A stretch of 9,996 nucleotides of DNA from the NCBI GenBank assembly GCA_050701635.1, contig JBOGDF010000208.1, positions 1 through 9,996 on the forward strand, read 5' to 3'. Shown here in pieces: positions 1-4,825 of the stretch. Both the position numbers and the translations under genes were made by a program. The notes under the pieces are model-generated. The model did no database searches. It had not been told where the DNA came from and saw only the letters and a list, made by a program, of their open reading frames with translations. The DNA is from WHSM01 sp050701635. GTDB taxonomy: Bacteria > Actinomycetota > Actinomycetes > Mycobacteriales > Micromonosporaceae. Position 1 is the first letter of the stretch, and each line of letters starts with the position of its first letter.

Positions 1-288
1 GAGCTGTCCGGGCTCGCGCGGGAGCTGCCGCTGGTGCTCGACGCGTCCGTGCGGCCGCCGCGGCTGACCGCGCGGGACGGCGGGTCGGTCGACGGCGTAC
101 TGGCGATGCTGCTGGGGGCGGTCGCCGAGGCGGTGGCGGCGGGTACCTGGGCGCGGCTCAAGGCGTGCCGCAACCCGCACTGCCGGTGGGCGTACTACGA
201 CCAGTCCCGCAACCGGTCCCGGTCCTGGTGCTCGATGGAGACCTGCGGCAACCGCGCCAAGGCCCGTGCCTTCCGCGAACGCGGCTGA
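1..288 (+). CDS. CGNR zinc-finger protein, 3' part only
   Basis: The reading frame is open from base 1, so the gene begins upstream of the window; 95 C-terminal residues are visible. The end carries a four-cysteine zinc finger at visible residues 56-85: C-x4-C (CRNPHC), then C-x4-C running into CGNR (CSMETCGNR). A basic tail follows (RAKARAFRERG). This is the classic CGNR zinc finger found at the C-terminus of actinobacterial proteins thought to be stress-related or DNA-binding regulators. The N-terminal ABATE-like domain usual for the family would lie mostly outside the window. Family assignment is firm; the regulated genes are unknown. The stop codon is 26 nt before the Nudix start, on the same strand, so the two may share a transcript. 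Confidence 0.88.
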   Translation, partial: ELSGLARELPLVLDASVRPPRLTARDGGSVDGVLAMLLGAVAEAVAAGTWARLKACRNPHCRWAYYDQSRNRSRSWCSMETCGNRAKARAFRERG

Positions 289-301
289 CCGCGCCGGCCG
301 G

Positions 302-307
302 TAGCGT
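302..307 (+). promoter_or_regulatory. Possible -10 element (TAGCGT) for a leaderless Nudix transcript
   Basis: TAGCGT fits the actinobacterial TANNNT -10 pattern. It ends 7 nt before the GTG at 315, the spacing expected if transcription starts at the start codon itself. No convincing -35 box is found at 16-19 bp upstream. There is also no good Shine-Dalgarno sequence before 315, which fits a leaderless message. This is an inference from spacing only. Confidence 0.35.
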
Positions 308-314
308 GGAGTAC

Positions 315-977
315 GTGCCCGAGCCCCGTGACGAAACGACCGCCGCCGGCGCGTGGCTGCACACGATCGCCGTCGAGATCGCCGCGCTGGCGCAGAACGG
401 GCTCAACTACGGCACGGACCGGTACGAGATCGCCCGCTACCGGCGACTGCAGCGGATCAGTGCTGAGCTGATGGAGCTGGTGTCCGGCGAGTCGGCCGAC
501 ACCTTCCACCACGCGATCGAGGCCCAGTTCGGCCACGCCACCCCGAAGGTGGACGTACGCGGCGCGCTGTTCGACGGGCAGGGCCGGGTGCTCCTCGTAC
601 GCGAAAGAATCGACAATCGGTGGACGCTGCCGGGAGGTTGGGCAGACGCGCTCGACGCCCCGTCCGAGGCGGTCACCAGAGAGGTCGCCGAGGAGGCCGG
701 CCTGAAGGTACGCGTCGCCCGGCTCGCCGCGGTGTACGACGGCTTCCGCCGCAACGGCCACCCGACGGCGCCGTTCCACATCTACAAGCTGATGTTCCTG
801 GTGGAGCGGCTCGACGACGCCGAGCCGGTCGCCGGGCTGGACGAGGAGACCACCGGCGTCGGCTTCTTCGCGCTCGACGCGCTGCCGGAGCTGTCTACCC
901 GGCGTACCACCGAAGAACAGCTCCATCGCCTCTACCAGCACCATTGCAACCCGGCGATGCCCGCCGACGTCGACTGA
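315..977 (+). CDS. Nudix hydrolase with Nudix_hydro_N domain
   Basis: Protein of 220 residues, probably a hydrolase of a nucleoside diphosphate linked to another moiety (ADP-ribose-like substrates are usual for this subfamily). Residues 15-58 match the helical N-terminal domain of YjhB-type Nudix proteins (IAALAQNGLNYGTDRYEIARY). The catalytic Nudix box follows at 107-130: LPGGWAD, then REVAEEAGL. At the place of the first Glu of the G-x5-E-x7-REUxEExGU consensus there is Asp114; the metal-binding REVxEE part is intact. I chose the GTG at 315. The frame stays open back to 165, but that stretch overlaps the CGNR coding end and has no homology-like character. A GTG at 306 is an alternative. It ends 14 nt from the convergent membrane-protein gene, with no clear terminator between them. 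Confidence 0.9.
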   Translation: MPEPRDETTAAGAWLHTIAVEIAALAQNGLNYGTDRYEIARYRRLQRISAELMELVSGESADTFHHAIEAQFGHATPKVDVRGALFDGQGRVLLVRERIDNRWTLPGGWADALDAPSEAVTREVAEEAGLKVRVARLAAVYDGFRRNGHPTAPFHIYKLMFLVERLDDAEPVAGLDEETTGVGFFALDALPELSTRRTTEEQLHRLYQHHCNPAMPADVD

Positions 978-991
978 CCGAAGGACCCCGG

Positions 992-1459
992 CTACTCGTC
1001 GGGGGCCTTGGCGGGAAGTCGGATCAGGCCGACGATCGTGACCACGGACGCGCCCAGCAGATACCACGGCGCGATCCCCAGCGCCGCCGCCAACGCGCCG
1101 CGCGGACCGGCGCCCATGCATACCGCCATCACGCCGACCACCACCCAGCCGGCCACCGCGACACCCCGTACGGCCGCCGACCGGGAGGCCACGGTGAGCG
1201 CCGTCAGCGGCACCATGACCAGCACGTACACCAGGAAAAGGGCGGTCCAACCGCCGAGCAGATCGACCTCGCCGCCGCGGATCAGCCCGAAGCTGGCGAA
1301 CGCGAGCGCGAGCCCGGCGGTAACCAGACACACCGGCGCCAGCATCCGTCGCTGGGTCTTCACCCGGCTCTCCAGCTCCACGAGCCGGGTCTCCAGGCTG
1401 AGCATCCGGCGCTGCAGCACCGGCACGTCCACTTCGGTCATGTCGTCGTACGCGCCCAC
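992..1459 (-). CDS. Small membrane protein, coiled-coil N-terminus and four TM segments
   Basis: Not recognised as a named family. The 155-residue product has a short amphipathic, coiled-coil-like stretch at about residues 13-38 (LQRRMLSLETRLVELESRV). Four hydrophobic segments follow at about 41-60, 70-90, 98-116 and 126-146, and then a short charged tail (KAPDE). I chose the GTG at 1459 because GGGAGG lies 7 nt upstream; the longer frame to 1513 and the internal ATG at 1441 lack such a site. It lies downstream of a second small protein of the same plan (1588-2007) on the same strand, with a 128-nt gap. The two look like distant paralogues or co-evolving partners by architecture, although I see little direct residue identity. 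A small dyad (GAATC-5 nt-GATTC, 1484-1498) sits before the ribosome-binding site. Function unknown; location is inferred to be the cytoplasmic membrane. Confidence 0.75.
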   Translation of the reverse strand: MGAYDDMTEVDVPVLQRRMLSLETRLVELESRVKTQRRMLAPVCLVTAGLALAFASFGLIRGGEVDLLGGWTALFLVYVLVMVPLTALTVASRSAAVRGVAVAGWVVVGVMAVCMGAGPRGALAAALGIAPWYLLGASVVTIVGLIRLPAKAPDE

Positions 1460-1466
1460 GCGGTTG

Positions 1467-1472
1467 CCTCCC
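1467..1472 (-). promoter_or_regulatory. Shine-Dalgarno site that fixes the start at 1459
   Basis: On the minus strand the sequence reads GGGAGG followed by 7 nt and GTG. This is the best ribosome-binding site near the 5' end of the membrane-protein gene. It supports the start at 1459 over the longer frame beginning at 1513. Confidence 0.6.
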
Positions 1473-1548
1473 TCTACCGGCACGAATCTGCACGATTCCG
1501 CCCAGTTGAGCAATCCGTGACCCGCACTTCGACTAACTGTTCACACTC

Positions 1549-1595
1549 AGGACTGATACGGGAGCCGCCCAGCCCGACCGGAGCGGATCAGTCCT
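1549..1595. repeat. 9-bp inverted repeat spanning the stop of the upstream membrane-protein gene
   Basis: AGGACTGAT at 1549-1557 is the exact reverse complement of ATCAGTCCT at 1587-1595; the arms are 29 nt apart. The right arm contains the TGA stop of the 1588-2007 gene. There is no T-run on either side, so it is not a standard intrinsic terminator. It could be an mRNA 3'-end stabilising structure between the two membrane-protein genes, or chance. The pairing is seen directly; the role is a guess. Confidence 0.45.
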
Positions 1596-2007
1596 CGGTG
1601 GACTGGACCGGGATCAGCGCAAGACCGGTGACCATGATGATCATGGCGCCGGCGTACGTGAAACCGCGAGAACCGGTCGAGAAGACCCCTTCGCTAGCGC
1701 CGAAGGCGGTGTGTGCCGCCCACAGGGCGATCGCCAGCAGCTTGAACCGCGCGACCCGTACGGCGGTCGCCGCCAGGCACAGCGGGGCGAGCAGCAGCAG
1801 GAACGGATACCACAGGTCCGTACCGGGTCCCCGGTACTGCATCCCCCAGATCGCCGGCGTGACCAGCGCCAGCACCACGCCGGCCAGGATCAGACCGGTG
1901 GCCCGCAGAATCTGGTGCTGGACCTCCATCGTGGCCGCCATCCGGGCGAGCTCCTGCCGTACCGCTTCCGCCTCGGTCTGCTGGCTCGCCGTGGGGTGCT
2001 CGGCCAC
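1588..2007 (-). CDS. Small membrane protein, helical N-terminus and four TM segments
   Basis: Not recognised as a named family. The 139-residue product begins with a polar, Glu/Gln/Ala-rich helix (about residues 8-33). Hydrophobic segments follow at about 36-54, 67-83, 89-105 and 116-133, and it ends in an acidic tail (QSTED). The GTG start at 2007 is supported by AGGAGG at 2016-2021 with an 8-nt spacer. That site lies in the 18-nt gap after the LOG gene stop, so this gene is almost certainly co-transcribed with the LOG gene and possibly translationally linked to it. It shares its overall plan with the next gene (992-1459). Function unknown; a membrane anchor or partner for another protein is one possibility. 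No signal peptide or catalytic motif is visible. Confidence 0.8.
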   Translation of the reverse strand: MAEHPTASQQTEAEAVRQELARMAATMEVQHQILRATGLILAGVVLALVTPAIWGMQYRGPGTDLWYPFLLLLAPLCLAATAVRVARFKLLAIALWAAHTAFGASEGVFSTGSRGFTYAGAMIIMVTGLALIPVQSTED

Positions 2008-2025
2008 GAGTGGTTCCTCCTGTGA

Positions 2026-3387
2026 TCACGGCGTGGTGCGCTGGGCCTCTTTCGCGACTGCGGGAGCGCCGTGCTCGAGCACCAGGCCGACCGCCTCGTC
2101 CACGTCGTCGGTGACGTGGACGCTGACCGACAGATCGCCGTGTGGCGAGTCGCGGAGCAGCGGCCGGAGCAGCTTTTCGATCGGCAGCTCCTCGGTCCAG
2201 AACACGGTATCGAGGAACACGAACGGCCCGCTGTCCCCGTCGGTGGCGTAGAACGCCTTGGTCGCCGCCTGGAACACCTCCTGTACGGTGCCCGCCCGCC
2301 CCGGCGCGAACACGATCCCGCCGCGCGCCAGCCGCAGAATGGTGTCCTCCCGGATCGCGTTGGAGAAGTACTTCGCGATCCGCGCCGCGAACAGGTTGGC
2401 CGGCTCGTGCCCGTACAGCCAGGTGGGGACGGACAGCCCGCCGTGCCGCGCCCAGGTGAGCGCGGCCCGCTCCGACGCGGGCGCTGCCGACGCTTCCGGT
2501 GGCAGCGTGGCACGCACCTCCACCGCCATCCGGGTGTACGGGTCATGCTCGGCGAACCGGGGCGCCATGGCGAGCCGGTCGATGGCGGTAGTGAGCGCGG
2601 AGACGTCCACAGTGGACAACGCGGCGCCCAGGTTCGCCGCCTCCATCACGCCGGGGCCACCGCCGGTGACCACCAGGCAGCCGGCGGCGGCGAGCCGGTG
2701 CCCGATCTCGGCGGCGGTACGGTAGCCGGGCCCGCCCCGCGGCTCGGCGTGACCTCCCATCACGCCCACCACGGGGCCGCCCGCGGCGGCGGTCCAGGCG
2801 TCGATGGTGTCGGTGAGCGCGTCGTCGATCCCGTGGTCGTGCATCCGCTGGGCGAGCGCCTCGCGGATGTCCGGCATGGCTCCGCCGTGGGCCAGGAAAT
2901 GCCGGTGGACGCGGGTGTCGTACATCCCCTCGAAGCCCTGCTCGTGGCCGGCCGCGAGATCTTCCGGGGTGTAGAGCCGCGCCGGGTGGGTCGGATACAC
3001 CACCTCGTGGAAGTCCGGTACGACGTGGGCCCCGCGCCGGATCAGATCCGCCTCGACCTCGACGCTGGCGAACCGGCAGGCGACGAAGAGGGTGTCGGAG
3101 ACGTCCACAGTGGACAGATCGAGCGCTGTGCCGTCGGGCCTTTTGGCTGTGCCGTCGGGCCTTTTGGCTGTGCCGTCGAAGGCCAGGCCCTGGACGGTCA
3201 GGCCGGCGAGGCTGCCCTTGGCGAGGTGAAACTCCAGCTCGTCGCGGGTCTCGATCTCGGTCGGGCTGTGGTCGTACGGCTCGCCCGGCGCGGGGCCCGT
3301 GGCGTCGCTGTCGGTGGCGGCCCTGCTGGGGGCGGCCCTGCCTGTGGCGTCGGTGCCGGTGGCGTCACTGCCCTTGGCGTGCTGCAC
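2026..3387 (-). CDS. LOG-family Rossmann-fold nucleotide-binding protein
   Basis: Protein of 453 residues with a lysine-decarboxylase-like/LOG Rossmann domain, the fold of cytokinin-activating phosphoribohydrolases and nucleotide nucleosidases. Visible motifs are GVMGGHA (208-214), TGGGPGVMEAAN (241-252) and PGRAGTVQE (362-370), the last being this clade's form of PGGxGTxxE. An AKYFSNAIRED segment (338-348) is also typical of long actinobacterial LOG proteins. The first ~45 residues are Asp/Ala/Thr/Gly-rich and probably disordered. Residues ~46-160 form an extra N-terminal domain. Likely activity is N-glycosidic cleavage of a nucleoside monophosphate, inferred from the fold only. I chose the GTG at 3387: it is preceded at leaderless spacing by a -10-like TATCTT, and the family normally begins close to the EIET segment (residues 45-48). 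The frame stays open to 3582, but that extension is Arg-rich and crosses a terminator hairpin. The gene heads a probable three-gene operon and contains two kinds of internal DNA repeat. Confidence 0.88.
   Translation of the reverse strand: MQHAKGSDATGTDATGRAAPSRAATDSDATGPAPGEPYDHSPTEIETRDELEFHLAKGSLAGLTVQGLAFDGTAKRPDGTAKRPDGTALDLSTVDVSDTLFVACRFASVEVEADLIRRGAHVVPDFHEVVYPTHPARLYTPEDLAAGHEQGFEGMYDTRVHRHFLAHGGAMPDIREALAQRMHDHGIDDALTDTIDAWTAAAGGPVVGVMGGHAEPRGGPGYRTAAEIGHRLAAAGCLVVTGGGPGVMEAANLGAALSTVDVSALTTAIDRLAMAPRFAEHDPYTRMAVEVRATLPPEASAAPASERAALTWARHGGLSVPTWLYGHEPANLFAARIAKYFSNAIREDTILRLARGGIVFAPGRAGTVQEVFQAATKAFYATDGDSGPFVFLDTVFWTEELPIEKLLRPLLRDSPHGDLSVSVHVTDDVDEAVGLVLEHGAPAVAKEAQRTTP
2598..2618. 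repeat. 21-bp dispersed repeat, copy 1 (palindromic core)
   Basis: This 21-bp stretch occurs again without mismatch at 3096-3116, 498 bp away inside the same gene. Its core GTCCACAGTGGAC is a 13-bp palindrome around one central base. The distance is a multiple of three, so both copies are read in the same frame and give the peptide STVDVS (residues 258-263 here). A copy of this length with the same codons is unlikely by chance. Confidence 0.85.
3096..3116. repeat. 21-bp dispersed repeat, copy 2 (palindromic core)
   Basis: Exact second copy of the element at 2598-2618, encoding STVDVS at residues 92-97 of the LOG protein. It lies 9 bp from the 21-bp tandem repeat at 3125-3178, so this part of the N-terminal domain appears to be an expansion-prone site. 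Confidence 0.85.
3125..3178. repeat. 21-bp tandem repeat, about 2.6 copies, in the LOG gene
   Basis: Two perfect 21-bp units (3125-3145 and 3146-3166) are followed by 12 matching bases of a third (3167-3178). Each unit starts GCTGTGCCGTCG and ends CCTTTTG on the plus strand. In the LOG frame they encode the heptad DGTAKRP twice and then DGTA. The unit length keeps the frame, so copy-number change would lengthen or shorten a loop of the N-terminal domain by seven residues without breaking the gene. Confidence 0.95.
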
Positions 3388-3393
3388 ACGGTA

Positions 3394-3399
3394 AAGATA
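3394..3399 (-). promoter_or_regulatory. Probable -10 element (TATCTT) of the LOG gene, leaderless
   Basis: On the minus strand TATCTT fits the TANNNT -10 pattern. It ends 6 nt before the GTG at 3387, the spacing of a leaderless actinobacterial transcript. No Shine-Dalgarno sequence precedes the GTG. The -35 region at the usual distance is poor (GTCGCA). It supports both the start choice and a promoter directly in front of the LOG operon. Confidence 0.5.
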
Positions 3400-3497
3400 G
3401 CGGTCGCGGCGGCGGGTGCGACGGCACGCAACGGGAGTTCGGCGGCGTACCGCAGGGAGCCGTACGGCAGCGCGCAACGGACATGCGCGAAGGCATG

Positions 3498-3537
3498 CAA
3501 AAGAGCGACGGCTCGCACCTGGCGTGCGAGCCGTCGC
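3498..3537 (-). terminator. Strong intrinsic terminator on the minus strand without an obvious upstream gene
   Basis: A perfect 14-bp GC-rich stem (3505-3518 paired with 3524-3537) closes a 5-nt loop. Read on the minus strand it is followed at once by TCTTTT, the layout of a Rho-independent terminator. Read on the plus strand there is no T-run. No leftward gene lies upstream of it before the divergent DUF3151 gene. It therefore either ends a short unannotated RNA from about 3540-3770, or shields the LOG promoter from antisense read-through. Confidence 0.8.
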
Positions 3538-3763
3538 CTTGCCGGTCCTGGGGAGGCTCCGGACATCTCCAGTATCGCTCATATCCGGCGCCCCGTTACC
3601 AGGTGTCTGGACTTCAGCGGCTCTTTTACCGGCATGTCCTGGTTATGATCCCAGTAATTGAGACGCGATGCCGCGCGATATGACTCAGGGTTGAAAACTA
3701 TTACTCGCAGTGGCCGCGTGAGGGTGTTCACCCCCGGGGCGCGGGACCGTCACCGCGGTGCCG

Positions 3764-3769
3764 CAGAAT
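3764..3769 (+). promoter_or_regulatory. Possible -10 element (CAGAAT) of the DUF3151 gene
   Basis: CAGAAT keeps the key A2 and T6 of a -10 box and ends 6 nt before the ATG at 3776. With no Shine-Dalgarno sequence present, a leaderless transcript is plausible. The first base is not T and no -35 is clear, so this is weak. Confidence 0.3.
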
Positions 3770-3775
3770 GGGCGA

Positions 3776-4204
3776 ATGAGCCCGACGCGGAACTTGCTTG
3801 GCGATACCCCCGAAACGTTACTGCCCGCCGAACCAGAGGCCGACCAGGCGCTGGCGGAGGCGCGCGAGACGGAGACCGATCCGGCCGAGGTGGCGGCGCG
3901 GTTCCCGGCGTACAGCGGCGCGTGGGCGGCGCTCGCCGACCAGGCGTACGTCGGCGGCAATCCGGTGGCGAGCTACGCGTACGCGCGTACCGGATACCAC
4001 CGCGGCCTCGACCAGCTCCGCAAGAACGGCTGGCGCGGCGCCGGCCCGGTGCCGTGGTCGCACAAGCCGAACCGGGGCTTCCTGCGTTGCCTGCACGCGC
4101 TCGCCCGGGCGGCCGACGAGATCGGCGAAGCCGACGAAGCTGCCCGGTGCGCGCAGTTCCTCCGGGACTGTGACCCGGCCGCCGCCGACGCTCTCTCCAG
4201 CTAG
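3776..4204 (+). CDS. DUF3151 family protein
   Basis: Protein of 142 residues, close to the usual length for DUF3151, an actinobacteria-specific family of unknown function. It opens with the typical NLLGDTPETLLP segment (6-17) and DPAEVAARFP (35-44). The highly conserved core lies at about 67-106: YAYARTGYHRGLD, then RKNGWRG, then PVPWSHKPNRGFLR. The C-terminus has the usual AARCAQFLRDCDP. The helical make-up recalls a tetratricopeptide-like fold, but that is inference. No signal peptide or membrane segment is present, so it should be cytoplasmic. I chose the ATG at 3776 over the one at 3758 because it sits just before the conserved start and behind a -10-like CAGAAT. In mycobacteria a DUF3151 gene lies near fructose-bisphosphate aldolase; no such gene is seen here. 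Confidence 0.93.
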   Translation: MSPTRNLLGDTPETLLPAEPEADQALAEARETETDPAEVAARFPAYSGAWAALADQAYVGGNPVASYAYARTGYHRGLDQLRKNGWRGAGPVPWSHKPNRGFLRCLHALARAADEIGEADEAARCAQFLRDCDPAAADALSS

Positions 4205-4291
4205 GCGTTCTGTCCGGCGGGCTCCGGTCGGAGGCGCTAGCGTGCAGGTACGGAGTAGTCCTCGTGGCGGCGGGCCTCGCTGAACGGCTCA

Positions 4292-4330
4292 GTCACACGG
4301 CCCTGTCACACGGCCCTGTCACACGGCACT
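4292..4330. repeat. Three 13-bp direct repeats upstream of the VOC gene
   Basis: GTCACACGGCCCT occurs exactly at 4292-4304 and 4305-4317. A third copy with one change (GTCACACGGCACT) is at 4318-4330. A fourth GTCAC in the same 13-bp phase begins the palindrome at 4331. The array ends 39 bp before the VOC start codon, the place expected for regulator-binding iterons. It lies in non-coding DNA, so codon constraint does not explain it. Confidence 0.9.
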
Positions 4331-4354
4331 GTCACGATGGGCTCCCGTCGTGAC
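4331..4354. promoter_or_regulatory. 24-bp near-perfect palindrome, candidate operator of the VOC gene
   Basis: The arms GTCACGA (4331-4337) and TCGTGAC (4348-4354) are exact reverse complements. Inside them GGG and CCC also pair; only T4338/G4347 and the two central bases break the symmetry. It ends 3 nt before the AAGGAG ribosome-binding site (4358-4363). It could be the binding site of a dimeric repressor, or an mRNA hairpin next to the ribosome-binding site. Its half-site GTCAC is the same as the start of the 13-bp repeats directly upstream. Confidence 0.65.
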
Positions 4355-4369
4355 GCGAAGGAGCAACCG

Positions 4370-4780
4370 ATGGCATCCGTACTCAACCCGTACCTCAGCT
4401 TCACCGACACCGCCCGGCAGGCGATGGAGTTCTACCGGGACGTGTTCGGCGGTGAGCTCGAGATGAACACCTTCGGCGAGTTCGGGCAGGCCGACTCACC
4501 GGACGCCGACAAGATCATGCACGCCAGGCTGACCACCGACAGCGGCTTCACCCTGATGGGCGCCGACACTCCCACCGGGATGGAGTACAACCCCGGCACC
4601 AACATCACGGTGAGTCTCAGCGGCGACGACGTCGACGAGCTGCGCGGCTACTGGGAGAAGCTGTCCCGGGGCGGCGCGGTCACCGTACCGCTGGAGAAGC
4701 AGATGTGGGGCGACGAGTTCGGCGCCTGCGTCGACCAGTACGGCATCCCGTGGATGGTCAACATCCGCCAGCAGGCCTGA
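4370..4780 (+). CDS. VOC superfamily protein, PhnB-like
   Basis: Protein of 136 residues with the PhnB/3-demethylubiquinone-methyltransferase-like vicinal-oxygen-chelate fold. Typical landmarks are NPYLSF near the start (6-11), the helix ARQAMEFYRDVFGGEL (15-30), IMHARL (49-54), and the C-terminal WGDEFGACVDQYGIPWMVN (113-131). VOC proteins of this group include glyoxalase-like and bleomycin-resistance-like members, but most have no assigned reaction, and the metal ligands cannot be named with confidence here. The ATG at 4370 is supported by AAGGAG at 4358-4363 with a 6-nt spacer. It faces the membrane propeller gene convergently across a shared hairpin. The direct repeats and palindrome in front of it suggest dedicated transcriptional control. 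Confidence 0.9.
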   Translation: MASVLNPYLSFTDTARQAMEFYRDVFGGELEMNTFGEFGQADSPDADKIMHARLTTDSGFTLMGADTPTGMEYNPGTNITVSLSGDDVDELRGYWEKLSRGGAVTVPLEKQMWGDEFGACVDQYGIPWMVNIRQQA

Positions 4781-4788
4781 AGCACCAG

Positions 4789-4820
4789 GCGCCGGCCGGA
4801 CCACACGATCCGGCCGGCGC
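4789..4820. terminator. Hairpin between convergent genes
   Basis: A perfect 12-bp GC-rich stem (4789-4800 with 4809-4820; arm GCGCCGGCCGGA) has an 8-nt loop. It lies between the stop of the VOC gene (4780) and the stop of the minus-strand gene (4826). There is no clear T-run on either strand, as is common for actinobacterial terminators. It probably serves both transcripts. Confidence 0.65.
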
Positions 4821-4825
4821 TCCGC

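Larger units (their letters stand above)
3388..3775. other. Divergent intergenic control region
   Basis: About 390 bp between the LOG gene (leftward) and the DUF3151 gene (rightward), with no convincing coding sequence. It is AT-richer than its surroundings, most clearly at about 3640-3710. It holds the leftward hairpin terminator (3498-3537) and a -10-like TATGAT on the plus strand at 3644-3649 with no good -35. It also holds a small dyad GGGTG-TT-CACCC at 3722-3733 and a 10-bp palindrome CACCGCGGTG at 3751-3760. The dyads could be operators for the DUF3151 gene, but short GC-rich palindromes are common by chance in such DNA. Confidence 0.6.

Noticed and set aside
165..314. Upstream extension of the Nudix gene
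   Set aside because: It overlaps the conserved CGNR zinc-finger coding region in another frame and adds Pro/Val/Leu-rich sequence unlike the family.
620..2251. 543-residue plus-strand open frame
   Set aside because: It runs across the Nudix gene and the opposite strand of three better-supported genes. The composition is Arg/Ala/Gly/Pro and Ser/Thr-rich, as in antisense frames of high-GC DNA, and no domain is recognisable.
3388..3582. Upstream extension of the LOG gene to an ATG at 3582
   Set aside because: The extension is Arg-rich, has no family similarity, crosses a perfect 14-bp terminator hairpin, and makes the -10-like TATCTT internal.
2071..3648. 525-residue plus-strand open frame
   Set aside because: It is antisense to the LOG gene, whose conserved motifs lie on the minus strand, and its translation has no motif.
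3751..3760. 10-bp palindrome CACCGCGGTG before the DUF3151 gene
   Set aside because: Short GC-only palindromes are frequent by chance in this DNA. It is mentioned only within the intergenic description.
4264..4353. 29-codon plus-strand open frame before the VOC gene
   Set aside because: It has no Shine-Dalgarno sequence, and its sequence is just the translation of the 13-bp repeats. A leader peptide cannot be excluded but is unsupported.
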